DNA of 64,000 bases from Candidatus Aquiluna sp. XM-24bin5 (GCA_003149555.1 QCWE01000001.1:584546-648545); one strand, 5' to 3'; positions 8,048 through 17,023 are shown, numbered from the stretch's first letter. Notes: a model not told the origin generated them from the sequence alone. Made by a program: numbers and translations.

Positions 8048-8931
8048 GCCCTCGGGTGAGCCTGGTCAAAAGACTTTCTGAGGCGGTCGACCGAAACGTG
8101 GGTATAGATCTGTGTGGTCGCTAGTGATGCGTGGCCCAGAATCTCTTGAACCGCTCTAAGGTCTGCACCATGGTCCAACAGGTGAGTTGCCGCTGAGTGG
8201 CGGAGCGTATGGGGTCCGGCCTTGCCTGTCGGGGTTTGGGCAAGTTGCTGTGCAACCAGGGAGTAAAGCTGCCTGACTCCCACGCGTTTACCGCGTGATG
8301 TTAAGAGGAGTGCGCTCGGGGACGAGTCAGTCCGGTATTGCTCCCTGCCGTCTCTCACCCACGCCTCGATCGCCCTATGCGCGCTATGTCCAAACGGCAG
8401 CATTCGCTGCTTATTTCCCTTTCCCGTTACTCGAACAAGGGCCCTTGAGTAATCCACGTCCTCAAGATCAACTCCTGCGAGCTCGCTAACTCTCATGCCC
8501 GTTGCATAAAGCAGCTCGAAAGCGCAGAGATCTCTCATACCCGCCGGGTTATCCGTGGTCGCAAGAAACTGAAGGCGATTGAAGATTTCGTCAAGGCTCT
8601 TTTCAGTGGCAACCTTGGGAAGGCCCCTATCCAGTTTCGGTGCCTTGAGCCTCAATCCTGGGTCTGACTCGATTTTCTCGCGCTCAAATAGGAAGTTGGT
8701 AAATGCCTTAGCGCTCGAGGTCTTCCTTGCCAGAGTGGTCTTTGTCGCTCCCGCCTCACTAAGCGCCCACATCCAGTCGCGAAGCGATTCCAGGTCTAGC
8801 TGTCGTTTTTTGTCATCTAGGAATGCAGTTAGGTCTCTAAGGTCCGCGAGATAGGCCTTTTGGGTGTTGCTGCTGGTTCCGCGCGAGGCAAGGTGCGCGA
8901 CGAATCCCGTCAACTCCGCCTCAAGGTCCAT
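8044..8931 (-). CDS. xerC: Tyrosine recombinase XerC
   Basis: Resolves chromosome dimers at dif with XerD. 295 residues, normal for Xer proteins: N-terminal SAM-like DNA-binding domain (about 1-95) and catalytic domain with Arg147 (GMRVSEL), Lys171 (GKGNKQR), His241/Arg244 (HTLRHS), His267 (LGHASL) and nucleophile Tyr276 (QIYTHV). It sits beside dprA, the usual actinobacterial location of xerC, which favours XerC over XerD. The ATG at 8931 has TAGGGT exactly six bases upstream, a candidate -10 for a leaderless transcript; AGGG in the same stretch could instead serve as a weak ribosome-binding site. Confidence 0.9.
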   Translation of the reverse strand: MDLEAELTGFVAHLASRGTSSNTQKAYLADLRDLTAFLDDKKRQLDLESLRDWMWALSEAGATKTTLARKTSSAKAFTNFLFEREKIESDPGLRLKAPKLDRGLPKVATEKSLDEIFNRLQFLATTDNPAGMRDLCAFELLYATGMRVSELAGVDLEDVDYSRALVRVTGKGNKQRMLPFGHSAHRAIEAWVRDGREQYRTDSSPSALLLTSRGKRVGVRQLYSLVAQQLAQTPTGKAGPHTLRHSAATHLLDHGADLRAVQEILGHASLATTQIYTHVSVDRLRKSFDQAHPRA

Positions 8932-8937
8932 AAATCA

Positions 8938-8943
8938 ACCCTA
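8938..8943 (-). promoter_or_regulatory. Candidate -10 box of a leaderless xerC transcript
   Basis: TAGGGT on the minus strand, then six bases (TGATTT), then the xerC ATG. The spacing would place the transcription start at the start codon. Confidence 0.4.
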
Positions 8944-8970
8944 GGTGAGAGTTGCGGCAATCTGAGGTAG

Positions 8971-9984
8971 CTATGAAGTCCTGAGCTCATCTATCACTGC
9001 AGCAAGACTCAGCCCCGATTCGGCGGCTATCTCATCCGGATATTGCGCCCCCGCCCGCATCGCGTCTTGAATTCTCTTCTGGTTCATGCTCAGCTCGGCA
9101 ACCGCCGAGCCGAACGGGTAAGGCTTAGCAATGCCCTCTGCAATCATTGCGTTCGCTCCTCTCGCTGGAGCAAACGCCCATGGCCCGGGAATGGCGAAGA
9201 CTTCTCTGCCGATGACCCGAGCGTGGTTTGCAGTGTTTCGAGTGCCCGAGCGATAGCCGGCCTCAACGATATAGGTCGCGTTGCCTGCTGCAGCAATTAG
9301 GCGATTGCGCTGAAGAAATCGAAACCTTGACGGGGTAGTGCCTGGAGCAACCTCACTCGCGAGTGCGCCACCAGCGCGAACCAAATCATGGAAGAGCTCC
9401 CAGTTTGCCTGCGGGTATGCCTTATCGATGCCCCCGGCCATGAATGCGATGGTTGGGAGGCCCGACTCGACTGCGGCTGAATGGGCTTGCGCATCAATCC
9501 CGACCGCCCCACCAGAGACAACAGGCCTTCCAAGCTCCCGAACCAGTCTCTTTGCGTTTGCAAGTCCAGTAGAAGAAGGCGAACGGGTCCCAACTATCGA
9601 GACCGACTCCCCCGCCAATATCTCTGGATCGCCCGCAACCCAGAGCAAATAAGGGCGGTGTGGTCCGAGGGCTGACAGACCTCGGAACAGCCGAGGATGT
9701 TGATCTTCAAAATAGACTCGCGCATTCCAGCGAATACCCCGCTCGATGCGGTCTATGAGGTTTATCCTTGGAAGCCGAAGTGAAACTCTCTCAATGAGCT
9801 CGCCGACCTGGCCCCGATACTCCTCAGAGACTATTTCCGACCAGACATCGCGGGCACATCCGGATCTAAAGTCCTCCAAGGCCTTCGGACCACGAGCCTC
9901 AAATATCTCTCGTGCCAGCGAGTCACCGGGCTCATGAAGCATTGACCAAAGAATGGTCTTTTCTTGGTCGTTTGTTAGTTGCAT
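8971..9984 (-). CDS. dprA: DNA-processing protein DprA
   Basis: Loads RecA on incoming single-stranded DNA during transformation. 337 residues: N-terminal helical part, then the Rossmann-like domain with SIVGTRSPSSTG (129-140), SGGAVGID (157-164), PGTTPSRFRFLQRNR (214-228) and GNATYIVEAGYRSGT (234-248), all standard DprA motifs; a small C-terminal winged-helix-like remnant follows (IAAESGLSLAAVIDEL). ATG at 9984 lies two bases from a perfect hairpin that contains its ribosome-binding site. The yifB (comM) and yraN genes that usually precede dprA in actinobacteria are not here. Confidence 0.94.
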   Translation of the reverse strand: MQLTNDQEKTILWSMLHEPGDSLAREIFEARGPKALEDFRSGCARDVWSEIVSEEYRGQVGELIERVSLRLPRINLIDRIERGIRWNARVYFEDQHPRLFRGLSALGPHRPYLLWVAGDPEILAGESVSIVGTRSPSSTGLANAKRLVRELGRPVVSGGAVGIDAQAHSAAVESGLPTIAFMAGGIDKAYPQANWELFHDLVRAGGALASEVAPGTTPSRFRFLQRNRLIAAAGNATYIVEAGYRSGTRNTANHARVIGREVFAIPGPWAFAPARGANAMIAEGIAKPYPFGSAVAELSMNQKRIQDAMRAGAQYPDEIAAESGLSLAAVIDELRTS

Positions 9985-9986
9985 GG

Positions 9987-10004
9987 CTGCCTCCTTGGAG
10001 GCAG
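9987..10004 (-). promoter_or_regulatory. Hairpin sequestering the dprA ribosome-binding site
   Basis: Minus strand CTGCCTCC-AA-GGAGGCAG: eight complementary bases each side of a two-base gap. The right arm contains GGAGG, the only ribosome-binding site of dprA, ending five bases before the ATG. The innermost pairs must open for a loop, leaving at least 6-7 pairs that hide most of the site. This suggests translation that depends on helix opening. Confidence 0.65.
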
Positions 10005-10056
10005 TCTGCTTTAGCTAGGAGTAGGGGATGCTGACGCAGCCATAAGCTGTGAAAAA

Positions 10057-10386
10057 CTAGGGCTGATCGCCGACTGCTAATTCCTCGGGGATTTCTAGTT
10101 CTTGACTTCCGATTTCCTCGACATTCACGTCTTTGAATGTCATGACTTTCACTTGTTTGACGAACCTGTCAGTTCGATAGATGTCCCAAACCCAGACATC
10201 TTGCATGTTCAGCTCGAAGTAGAAATCGGTCTCTGTATCTATGCGCTTTAGCTCAACGTCGTTGCACAGGTAGAAGCGTCGCTCTGTCTCAACGACGTAG
10301 CGAAACATCTTCACTACGTCGCGGTATTCGCGGTAGAGGCTGAGCTCGGCGTCGCGGTCGTAGTCTTCGAAGTCGTTTTCGTCCAT
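10057..10386 (-). CDS. DUF2469 family protein
   Basis: 109 residues, acidic, matching the actinobacterial DUF2469 family: ELSLYREYRDVVKMFRYVVE (15-34), ERRFYLCNDVELK, then a WVWDIYRTDRFV segment and VMTFKDVNVEE near residue 82-92. Function unknown; the family is small, cytosolic and normally lies between rnhB and yraN-yifB-dprA. Here it directly precedes dprA (72-base gap) and rnhB is 4 kb away. Start ATG at 10386, with AAAGAGA upstream. Confidence 0.9.
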   Translation of the reverse strand: MDENDFEDYDRDAELSLYREYRDVVKMFRYVVETERRFYLCNDVELKRIDTETDFYFELNMQDVWVWDIYRTDRFVKQVKVMTFKDVNVEEIGSQELEIPEELAVGDQP

Positions 10387-10460
10387 TTCTCTTTCAGTCT
10401 AAGCCCAGATAACCGCACAAAATTTCCCAGCGGCTAACAAGTGACGGCTGGCGGTTTTCG

Positions 10461-10476
10461 AGGTGCTCAAGGTGCT
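10461..10476. repeat. Short direct repeat upstream of gltA
   Basis: AGGTGCT occurs twice (10461-10467 and 10470-10476), starting nine bases apart, about 35 bases before the gltA start and overlapping its probable promoter. Could bind a regulator; weak evidence. Confidence 0.3.
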
Positions 10477-10510
10477 TTAGGCTATTGAAATCAAAGAGAG
10501 GGATTGCGTT

Positions 10511-11791
10511 TTGACTTCTGCTGAAACCCAAAAGGTTGTAATCAGAGTTGGTGAAAAAGAAGCAGAGCTTCCGGTTGTTAGGGCAACCGATGGTGCCAGC
10601 GGTATTGACATCAAGGGCCTCATGGCCACAACTGGCATGAGCACCTACGACCAAGGATTCGTAAACACCTCGTCAACTACCTCTGCAATCACCTACATAG
10701 ACGGTGAAGCTGGGATTCTCCGCTATCGCGGCTACCCCATTGAAGAGCTCGCAGCAAATAAGTCTTTCTTGGATGTTGCTCACCTGCTTATCTACGGTGA
10801 GCTACCAAACAAGGATGAGTTTGCAAAATTCGATGACACAATCCGCAAGCACACCCTGCTTCACGAGAACCTGAAGGACTTCTTCCGGGCCTTTCCTCCA
10901 AGCGCCCACCCGATGGCGATAATCTCGGCTGCTGTCTCGGCCCTCAGCACTTTTTATCCAGATTCTCTGGACCCCAAGGACCCTCAGCAGGTCGAGATCT
11001 CAACCATCAGGCTTCTTGCAAAGATGCCAGTGATTGCTGCCTATGCACACAAGACCTCGGTAGGCCAGGCGCTGATGTACCCAGATAACTCGCTTTCCAT
11101 GGTTGAAAACTTCCTCATGATGACCTTTGGCACCAGGGCTGAGAAGTACACCCAGAACCCCGTTGTAACAAAAGCTCTGGATACCCTCCTCCTCCTGCAT
11201 GCAGATCACGAACAGAACTGCAGCACCTCCACGGTCAGGCTCGTGGGATCTTCAAACGCAAATCTTTTTGCTTCGGTCTCTGCAGGTGTAAACGCACTGT
11301 TTGGACCCCTTCATGGTGGTGCGAATGAGGCTGTGCTCGACATGCTCGAATTCATCCAGGACTCTGGGGAGTCGGTCGAGAAGTATGTTGAGCGCGTGAA
11401 GAACAAAGAGGACGGCATCAGGCTCATGGGCTTTGGCCATCGCGTCTACAAGTCATTTGACCCAAGAGCAAAGATCGTCAAAGCAACCGCAGATCAGGTG
11501 CTTGACGAGCTCGGAATCGACGACCCAATGCTCGAGATTGCAAAGGAACTAGAGGCCGCTGCTTTGAGGGATGACTACTTTGTGGAGAGAAAGCTCTATC
11601 CAAACGTGGACTTCTATACGGGAGTTATTTACAAAGCCATGGGCTTCACTCCAAAGATGTTCACCCCGCTATTTGCAATCGGTAGGTTGCCAGGCTGGAT
11701 CGCCCACTGGCGCGAGATGATGGCTGACGACAGCACTCGTATTGGCCGCCCGCAGCAGGTTTACATCGGGGCTACTGCTCGCTCCGTCTAA
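10511..11791 (+). CDS. gltA: Citrate synthase
   Basis: Condenses acetyl-CoA and oxaloacetate; entry step of the TCA cycle. 426 residues, type I (GltA-like) length. Catalytic elements are visible: HGGANEAVLDML (around 266), GFGHRVYKSFDPRAK (around 307) and the aspartate in VDFYTGVIYKAMG (around 365). The start is TTG at 10511, with GAGAGGG upstream and the next residues TSAETQK. Monocistronic; the 3' end overlaps convergent rsmD by 20 bases. The kgd gene at 55.7 kb supplies another TCA-cycle step. Confidence 0.97.
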   Translation: MTSAETQKVVIRVGEKEAELPVVRATDGASGIDIKGLMATTGMSTYDQGFVNTSSTTSAITYIDGEAGILRYRGYPIEELAANKSFLDVAHLLIYGELPNKDEFAKFDDTIRKHTLLHENLKDFFRAFPPSAHPMAIISAAVSALSTFYPDSLDPKDPQQVEISTIRLLAKMPVIAAYAHKTSVGQALMYPDNSLSMVENFLMMTFGTRAEKYTQNPVVTKALDTLLLLHADHEQNCSTSTVRLVGSSNANLFASVSAGVNALFGPLHGGANEAVLDMLEFIQDSGESVEKYVERVKNKEDGIRLMGFGHRVYKSFDPRAKIVKATADQVLDELGIDDPMLEIAKELEAAALRDDYFVERKLYPNVDFYTGVIYKAMGFTPKMFTPLFAIGRLPGWIAHWREMMADDSTRIGRPQQVYIGATARSV

Positions 11792-12341
11792 AGATCATCA
11801 ACTTCGTATCTCCGTAGGTCTTTTCGCTCTCAAGCTCCAGGGATCCCTCGCGCTGAGGAGTATCCGACTTGCTTGATAGCTCAAGAACAAAACGCCCCTG
11901 GGGCCTTAGAACCGGCCCCACCAAGGACAGCAGCTTGGCGCTCAGGTCTTTGTCGTAGGGAGGGTCTGCAAAAACCAGGTCAAACTCCTTGGTTGTCCCC
12001 GCAAGGTAAGCGAGCGCATCAGAGAGCTTTATCTCCATGGGTGGTCTCACTCCCGCGGCCGACAACGCGCTGCCAACACTCGCTGCGTTTTTTAGGCAAA
12101 CATTCAGGGCGGGCCTGGCAGCCTCAACGGCGGTAAGGCTCCGGGCTCCCCTGGACAGTGCTTCGAGCCCAAGAGCCCCGGATCCAGCGAAGAGGTCCAA
12201 GACATCCGCTGAATCAATTGCATCCTTTGTTTCCAGGGTGGCAAAGAGGCTCTCTTTGACCCGGTCAGAGGTTGGTCTCGTGCCAGAAGGAGCGGGTGAG
12301 AGCCTGATTGAGCCGGCTAAACCGCTGATAATCCTGCTCAT
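11772..12341 (-). CDS. rsmD: 16S rRNA m2G966 methyltransferase RsmD
   Basis: Methylates G966 of 16S rRNA in the assembled 30S subunit. 189 residues with N-terminal MSRIISGLAGSIRL, the RsmD signature RPTSDRVKESLF (22-33), SAM-binding VLDLFAGSGALGLEALSRGA (47-66) and catalytic FADPPYDKD. ATG at 12341 has TAGGCT exactly six bases upstream and no ribosome-binding site. Divergent from recG; in many actinobacteria rsmD follows recG on the same strand, so orientation is rearranged. The usual partner coaD is absent. Confidence 0.95.
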   Translation of the reverse strand: MSRIISGLAGSIRLSPAPSGTRPTSDRVKESLFATLETKDAIDSADVLDLFAGSGALGLEALSRGARSLTAVEAARPALNVCLKNAASVGSALSAAGVRPPMEIKLSDALAYLAGTTKEFDLVFADPPYDKDLSAKLLSLVGPVLRPQGRFVLELSSKSDTPQREGSLELESEKTYGDTKLMIFRRSEQ

Positions 12342-12347
12342 AAGGTG

Positions 12348-12353
12348 AGCCTA
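12348..12353 (-). promoter_or_regulatory. Candidate -10 box of a leaderless rsmD transcript
   Basis: TAGGCT on the minus strand, six bases (CACCTT), then the rsmD ATG. No purine-rich ribosome-binding site lies between. Confidence 0.45.
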
Positions 12354-12389
12354 GCCAAATTGTTTGAGTGAAGGCTCCAAGATTGTTCT

Positions 12390-14486
12390 GTGCTGGATAA
12401 AGGCAGGAAACTGAGCGATCTTCTCGGCGAGAAGACCGCAAAGGCTTTTGCCCGCCATCTTGGACTCACTTTTGAGGGTGAGCTGTTGGAGCACTACCCC
12501 CGAAGATACGCAAAGCGGGGGCAACTAACCGACATTTCCTCGCTGCCGGTGGGAGAAATTGCCACAGTTGTTGGAGAGGTAGTCAAGACCTCCTCCCGCT
12601 ACACCAAGGGAAGAGCGGGAAGCATTCTTGAGGTCGTGATTACTGACGGCAGTTCCCTGATGACACTTGCTTTTTTCAACCAGGCCTGGCGCAAGGATCA
12701 ACTCAAGGAGGGAAAGCGAGGCTTCTTTTCAGGCAAGGTTGGACTCTTCTCTGGCAAGCTCCAGCTCACCCACCCAGACTATGAAATCTTTGAAGAGATC
12801 GATGATCAGCAAGCCAAGGCTTGGGCTGAACTTCCGATCCCCATTTACCCCGCGAGCGGCAGCATCCCAAGCTGGAAGATCCAAAAGGTAGTTGCTCAGA
12901 TCATTAACTCTTCTGAGATTACTGAGCTCTTGGAAGATAGCCTGCTCTCAAGCCGGGGTCTTAGCTCGCTATCGGATTCAATAAGGAACATCCACCTCCC
13001 ACAGCGGGACAGCGACTACCTTGCGGCAAGAGAAAGCCTGAAGTTTCACGAGGCACTGCTTTTGCAACTGGGGCTTTTGCAATCGAGGGCGACAAAGGAG
13101 TCGGACTCTGCTCTAGTTTTTGATCAATCGAAGTTGGCGATGCAATTTGATAAGCAGCTCGATTTTGAATACACCTCGGGACAGAAAGAGGTGATTGCGG
13201 AGATAGCCGCCGACCTAGTTTCCGGACACCCGATGCACAGATTGTTGCAGGGAGAAGTCGGATCCGGAAAGACCGTAATTGCCCTTAGGACAGTGCTGGA
13301 AGCCGCAGCTCAAGGCCACCAGGCGGCCCTGTTGGCCCCCACAGAAGTGCTTGCCGAGCAGCACTACACATCGACCCTGAAGACTTTGGGTCCCGAGTTG
13401 GCGGATCAGCTTGGGGTGAGACTGTTGAAGGGTTCTCTCCCAGCCTCGGAGCGAAAGAAGGCGCTTTTAGACATCGCCAGCGGTAAGTGCCTCCTGGCTA
13501 TTGGCACACATGCTCTCATTGCCGAGAAGGTTACCTTCGCGGATCTTGGACTTGTGATCATCGATGAGCAACACAGGTTTGGCGTTGGGCAGCGAGAGCT
13601 ATTGAGATCCAAGGCCAAGCAGCCTCCTCACGTGCTGACCATGACGGCCACCCCTATTCCTAGGACCGTGGCCATTACAACCTTTGGAGATTTGGACATC
13701 TCGACGCTTACAGAGCTTCCTGCAGGTAGGCAAGAGATTGAAACATTTGTGGTTCCCGTTGGCAATCCTGCACTCGTATCTCGAGTCTGGGCGAGAGTGG
13801 CGGAGGAACTGGATGCTGGGCGCCAAGCGTTTGTCGTCTGCCCAAGAATTGCAGGTAGCGAATATGACGGCAACATCGAGGGGGAATCGGATGTCCCACC
13901 AGCCGCAGCTGAGGAGGTGTTCGAAAGCCTCGGCAGAAACCCCTCACTGGCCGGCCACACCCTTGGCCTTCTGCATGGGCAACTTTCGAGCGAGGAAAAG
14001 TCTGATGTAATGCAGGCATTTTCGGCGGGCGAAGTCGATGTCTTAGTTTCCACAACCGTGATCGAGGTCGGCGTTAACGTCCCAAACGCTACTGCAATGG
14101 TTATTCTCGATGCAGACAGGTTCGGCATCTCCCAGCTTCACCAGCTCCGAGGCAGGGTCGGCAGAGGCCAACATAAAGGAATATGTCTGCTTGTTTCAGC
14201 GGCGGAAGAAGGCACATTAGCCGCCAAGCGCCTTGCGGCCTTGGCTGAGACGCTAGATGGCTTCAAGTTGAGCGAGTTGGACCTTGAACTAAGAGGCGAG
14301 GGAGATGTCCTTGGCAATAACCAGTCCGGAAGACGAAGTCAGTTGAAACTGCTCAGAGTCACCAAAGATGCTGATCTCATCCGCGAGACCAGAGCACTCG
14401 CCCAGGACCTGCTCAGCGCAGGACTTGGGGAGCGACTGAGCTCCAAGCTCACAGAGCTAGAGGCACAGGCGCTGGAACGCAGCTAA
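12390..14486 (+). CDS. recG: ATP-dependent DNA helicase RecG
   Basis: Branch-migrating helicase for stalled forks and Holliday junctions. 698 residues: N-terminal wedge/OB region (about 1-150), helicase motif I GEVGSGKTV (around 288), DEQHRFGV box (around 391), TATPIPRT motif, and C-terminal helicase motif QLRGRVGRGQHKG (around 585). Start is GTG at 12390 with no clear ribosome-binding site; a CAAGAT hexamer six bases upstream is only a partial -10. Overlaps convergent rnhB by 4 bases. Confidence 0.96.
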   Translation: MLDKGRKLSDLLGEKTAKAFARHLGLTFEGELLEHYPRRYAKRGQLTDISSLPVGEIATVVGEVVKTSSRYTKGRAGSILEVVITDGSSLMTLAFFNQAWRKDQLKEGKRGFFSGKVGLFSGKLQLTHPDYEIFEEIDDQQAKAWAELPIPIYPASGSIPSWKIQKVVAQIINSSEITELLEDSLLSSRGLSSLSDSIRNIHLPQRDSDYLAARESLKFHEALLLQLGLLQSRATKESDSALVFDQSKLAMQFDKQLDFEYTSGQKEVIAEIAADLVSGHPMHRLLQGEVGSGKTVIALRTVLEAAAQGHQAALLAPTEVLAEQHYTSTLKTLGPELADQLGVRLLKGSLPASERKKALLDIASGKCLLAIGTHALIAEKVTFADLGLVIIDEQHRFGVGQRELLRSKAKQPPHVLTMTATPIPRTVAITTFGDLDISTLTELPAGRQEIETFVVPVGNPALVSRVWARVAEELDAGRQAFVVCPRIAGSEYDGNIEGESDVPPAAAEEVFESLGRNPSLAGHTLGLLHGQLSSEEKSDVMQAFSAGEVDVLVSTTVIEVGVNVPNATAMVILDADRFGISQLHQLRGRVGRGQHKGICLLVSAAEEGTLAAKRLAALAETLDGFKLSELDLELRGEGDVLGNNQSGRRSQLKLLRVTKDADLIRETRALAQDLLSAGLGERLSSKLTELEAQALERS

Positions 14487-15115
14487 AAAAGACCCAGGTC
14501 TTTACTAAGAATCTTTTCGAGCCAGCTGGTCCTGTGGTGCGGCGATGGCCCTAGCGATTGAATCGCAGCTATGTGCGAGGGTGAGCTGTAGCCCTTGTTC
14601 GAATCCCAACCGTATTCAGGAAAGTCCTTTGCGAGCTCCGTCATGATGGCGTCTCGTTCCACCTTGGCGACAATCGATGCTGCAGCAACACTGCCGCAGT
14701 CTCTGTCCGCTTTGGTTTTCACAACCACCCGCATCCCAACATTTCCGAGCCAGTTGTGTGACCCGTCTAGGAGGACAATTGCATCTTCAAATTTGAGCTT
14801 GTCTAGAGCCTGTAAAGCTGCATGTCTGAGTGCAAAGTTGATACCTTTTTCCTCGATCACTGATACATCTGACAGTCCGATGGCGCTGACACCCCAAGCC
14901 CTAACCTCGTCTGCCGCTTCCATGCGCTTTGCTTCGGCAATAAGTTTTGAGTCTCTAACCGTTTCAGGTTGAGAATCCAAGAGGTCTGGGGTTAGAAGGA
15001 AGGCTCCAACCCCAACTGGACCTGCTAGTGCTCCCCTGCCAACCTCATCGATGCCAATAATGGCCAAGCTGTCATCGAGCAGCGACCGCTCAAAGTCAAG
15101 GGTTGGGTACGTCAA
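14483..15115 (-). CDS. rnhB: Ribonuclease HII
   Basis: Cuts RNA in RNA-DNA hybrids and at single misincorporated ribonucleotides. 210 residues with the catalytic DEDD set: GIDEVGRGALAGPV (Asp23, Glu24), VLLDGSHNW (around Asp117), and the later DRDCGSVAAASIVAKVERD block. Start TTG at 15115 lies inside the end of lepB (20-base overlap), so it is coupled to lepB. DUF2469, its usual downstream neighbour, has moved about 4 kb away. Confidence 0.95.
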   Translation of the reverse strand: MTYPTLDFERSLLDDSLAIIGIDEVGRGALAGPVGVGAFLLTPDLLDSQPETVRDSKLIAEAKRMEAADEVRAWGVSAIGLSDVSVIEEKGINFALRHAALQALDKLKFEDAIVLLDGSHNWLGNVGMRVVVKTKADRDCGSVAAASIVAKVERDAIMTELAKDFPEYGWDSNKGYSSPSHIAAIQSLGPSPHHRTSWLEKILSKDLGLF

Positions 15116-15845
15116 TGAAAGTCTCTGGGTGGTTTGTCAAGAGCTCCCAGTTTTCAACTGGCCAGCTCACTACAAAAGCTCTTCCTACAACAACCTCGAT
15201 AGGAACAAAGCCTTTTGTGGGGAGGTCTTGGTGATACCTCGAATCCGTGGAATTTGGTCTGTTGTCGCCCATGACCCAGAAGTGGCCTTCCGGAACAACC
15301 ACATCAAACTCGAGCTCCGATGCAGCTGCATCACCTCGAATGTAGGGCTCGTCAATCGATACGCCATTGATGCTGAGCCTTCCATCCGCGTCGCAACAAA
15401 CCACTCGATCACCCGGCAGACCTATCACTCTTTTCACGAGGTGCTCTGCGGAGTCTGGAGCCGTTATGCCAAAGGTCCCGAGAACGAAGTCGGTGATTTC
15501 GGTCAGTGTGTCCTTCTCTTGGGTAGGAATAGCTCCGAGCCAGCCACCAGGGTCTCTAAAAACCGCTACGTCACCTCTTTCGAGGGGCATAACCTCAGGC
15601 GCGAGGACATTCACAATGATTCGGTCGTTTATCTCAAGCGTGTCGAGCATTGACCCAGAGGGTATGAAAAAGCTTCGAATTAGAAACGCCTTGATGACTA
15701 CAGAGAGGACGAGTGCAGTTCCAACAATGACCGTGAAGTCAATCAGGAAGCTCAGAAAAGCGTTCTTGCGGGCTCGCCGAAATGATCTGCGCCAACGCGC
15801 GGATAGTGAATTACTGCGGGGTCTGCGACTCCCGGATAACGACAT
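15096..15845 (-). CDS. lepB: Signal peptidase I
   Basis: Cleaves signal peptides of secreted proteins at the outer face of the membrane. 249 residues: basic N-terminus, one membrane helix (about 35-57), catalytic Ser65 in FIPSGSMLDTL, general base Lys138 in HLVKRVIGLPGDRV, and box E with VMGDNRPNSTDSR. Start ATG at 15845, 14 bases after rplS; a TAAACT hexamer ends seven bases before the ATG, so an own leaderless promoter is possible in addition to the rplS transcript. Overlaps rnhB by 20 bases. Confidence 0.96.
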   Translation of the reverse strand: MSLSGSRRPRSNSLSARWRRSFRRARKNAFLSFLIDFTVIVGTALVLSVVIKAFLIRSFFIPSGSMLDTLEINDRIIVNVLAPEVMPLERGDVAVFRDPGGWLGAIPTQEKDTLTEITDFVLGTFGITAPDSAEHLVKRVIGLPGDRVVCCDADGRLSINGVSIDEPYIRGDAAASELEFDVVVPEGHFWVMGDNRPNSTDSRYHQDLPTKGFVPIEVVVGRAFVVSWPVENWELLTNHPETFIDVPNP

Positions 15846-15859
15846 AGCGCCTAGTTTAC

Positions 15860-16210
15860 TTAGGCGTTCTCTCGCTTCTCACGAATCTTTGCAGCCTTAC
15901 CGCGGAGGTCGCGAAGGTAGTAGAGCTTTGCCCTGCGGACATCTCCCTTAGTTACAACCTCGATCTTTTCGATGACTGGGCTGTGAACTGGGAAGGTACG
16001 CTCCACGCCCACCTGGAATGAAATCTTGCGAACGGTGAAGGTCTCACGAACTCCATGGCCGCTTCTGGAGATTACGACTCCCTGGAAGACCTGGACACGG
16101 CTGCGGTTACCCTCAACGATGTTGACGTGAACCTTTACGTTATCTCCGGCACGGAATTCTGGAATGTCGCTCCTGAGGCTCTTGGCATCAACTGAGTCGA
16201 GAATGTGCAT
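15860..16210 (-). CDS. rplS: 50S ribosomal protein L19
   Basis: L19 lies at the 30S-50S interface. 116 residues with standard motifs: [16 protein letters not shown] (20-35), [21 protein letters not shown], and [18 protein letters not shown] at the end. Start ATG at 16210. Transcribed with lepB and rnhB from the promoter at 16311-16339. Confidence 0.97.
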   Translation of the reverse strand: MHILDSVDAKSLRSDIPEFRAGDNVKVHVNIVEGNRSRVQVFQGVVISRSGHGVRETFTVRKISFQVGVERTFPVHSPVIEKIEVVTKGDVRRAKLYYLRDLRGKAAKIREKRENA

Positions 16211-16310
16211 TTTCTGCTCTTTCCTTTAGCGCGCAGGTCTAAATGGCTAATTAGTTCCTAGGTTTGTGCTCTTTGCTCCCCTGCGGCAGAACCTCCGGGC
16301 ACAGCGTCAA

Positions 16311-16339
16311 ATTCTGCCACAGTCAGGCTCTAACGGCAA
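16311..16339 (-). promoter_or_regulatory. Predicted rplS promoter
   Basis: Minus strand: -35 TTGCCG (16334-16339), 17-base spacer, -10 CAGAAT (16311-16316) within TGTGGCAGAATT. It begins one base after the trmD stop codon, so rplS-lepB-rnhB is a separate unit from rpsP-khpA-rimM-trmD. The 5' leader would be about 95 bases long. Confidence 0.55.
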
Positions 16340-17023
16340 CTAGTTATCGAGTAAGTCCGGCCGATTCTCTTTGGTTCTCTCGAGCGATTGCGCCTTGCGC
16401 CACTTGTCGATCTCTGCATGGTGACCAGAAAGGAGCACTTCCGGAACCTCTAGGCCCCTCCAGGATTGCGGTTTGGTATAGCTGGGTGCCTCAAGCAGCC
16501 CAGCGTTGTGCGACTCCTCCGAAAGTGATTCGTTGTTGCCGATCACTCCAGGAATCAGCCTCGTAATCGCCTCGATCATTGCCACGGCGGCAACTTCACC
16601 ACCATTGAGAACATAATCGCCGATAGAGATCTCATGAGCCTCCCCTATCGTGCCCGCATACTCAACTACTCTCTGATCAATGCCCTCGTAACGACCGCAG
16701 GCAAAGACCAAGTGTTCTCGCGATGCGAAGTCCTCGGCCAGCGCTTGCGTAAATGGCCGGCCTGCCGGAGAGGTAAAAATCACGACTGGGTTCTTATCGC
16801 CGACGACATCGTCCAAGGCCTCACCCCAAGGCTCGGGTTTCATAAGCATCCCCGCTCCCCCGCCATAGGGGGTATCGTCCACAGTCTTGTGCCTGTCGTG
16901 GGTCCAAGACCTCAGGTTATGAGCCTGGAACGAAATCAGGCCTGCTTCTCTAGCCTTCCCAAGCAGAGAGATCTCCAGAACGTCAAAGAATTCGGGAAAT
17001 ATGCTGATCGCATCAATCTTCAT
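16340..17023 (-). CDS. trmD: tRNA (guanine37-N1)-methyltransferase
   Basis: Makes m1G37 next to the anticodon, preventing +1 frameshifts. 227 residues, with N-terminal [13 protein letters not shown], the SAM/trefoil-knot region [13 protein letters not shown] and [20 protein letters not shown] (around 131-150), and the catalytic-region [15 protein letters not shown] near 50. Start ATG at 17023 overlaps the end of rimM by 11 bases. Order rpsP-khpA-rimM-trmD is the classic one. Confidence 0.97.
   Translation of the reverse strand: MKIDAISIFPEFFDVLEISLLGKAREAGLISFQAHNLRSWTHDRHKTVDDTPYGGGAGMLMKPEPWGEALDDVVGDKNPVVIFTSPAGRPFTQALAEDFASREHLVFACGRYEGIDQRVVEYAGTIGEAHEISIGDYVLNGGEVAAVAMIEAITRLIPGVIGNNESLSEESHNAGLLEAPSYTKPQSWRGLEVPEVLLSGHHAEIDKWRKAQSLERTKENRPDLLDN

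Noticed and set aside
15051..15653. Plus-strand open frame of about 200 residues opposite rnhB/lepB
   Set aside because: Opposite two well-conserved genes, no domain or ribosome-binding site.
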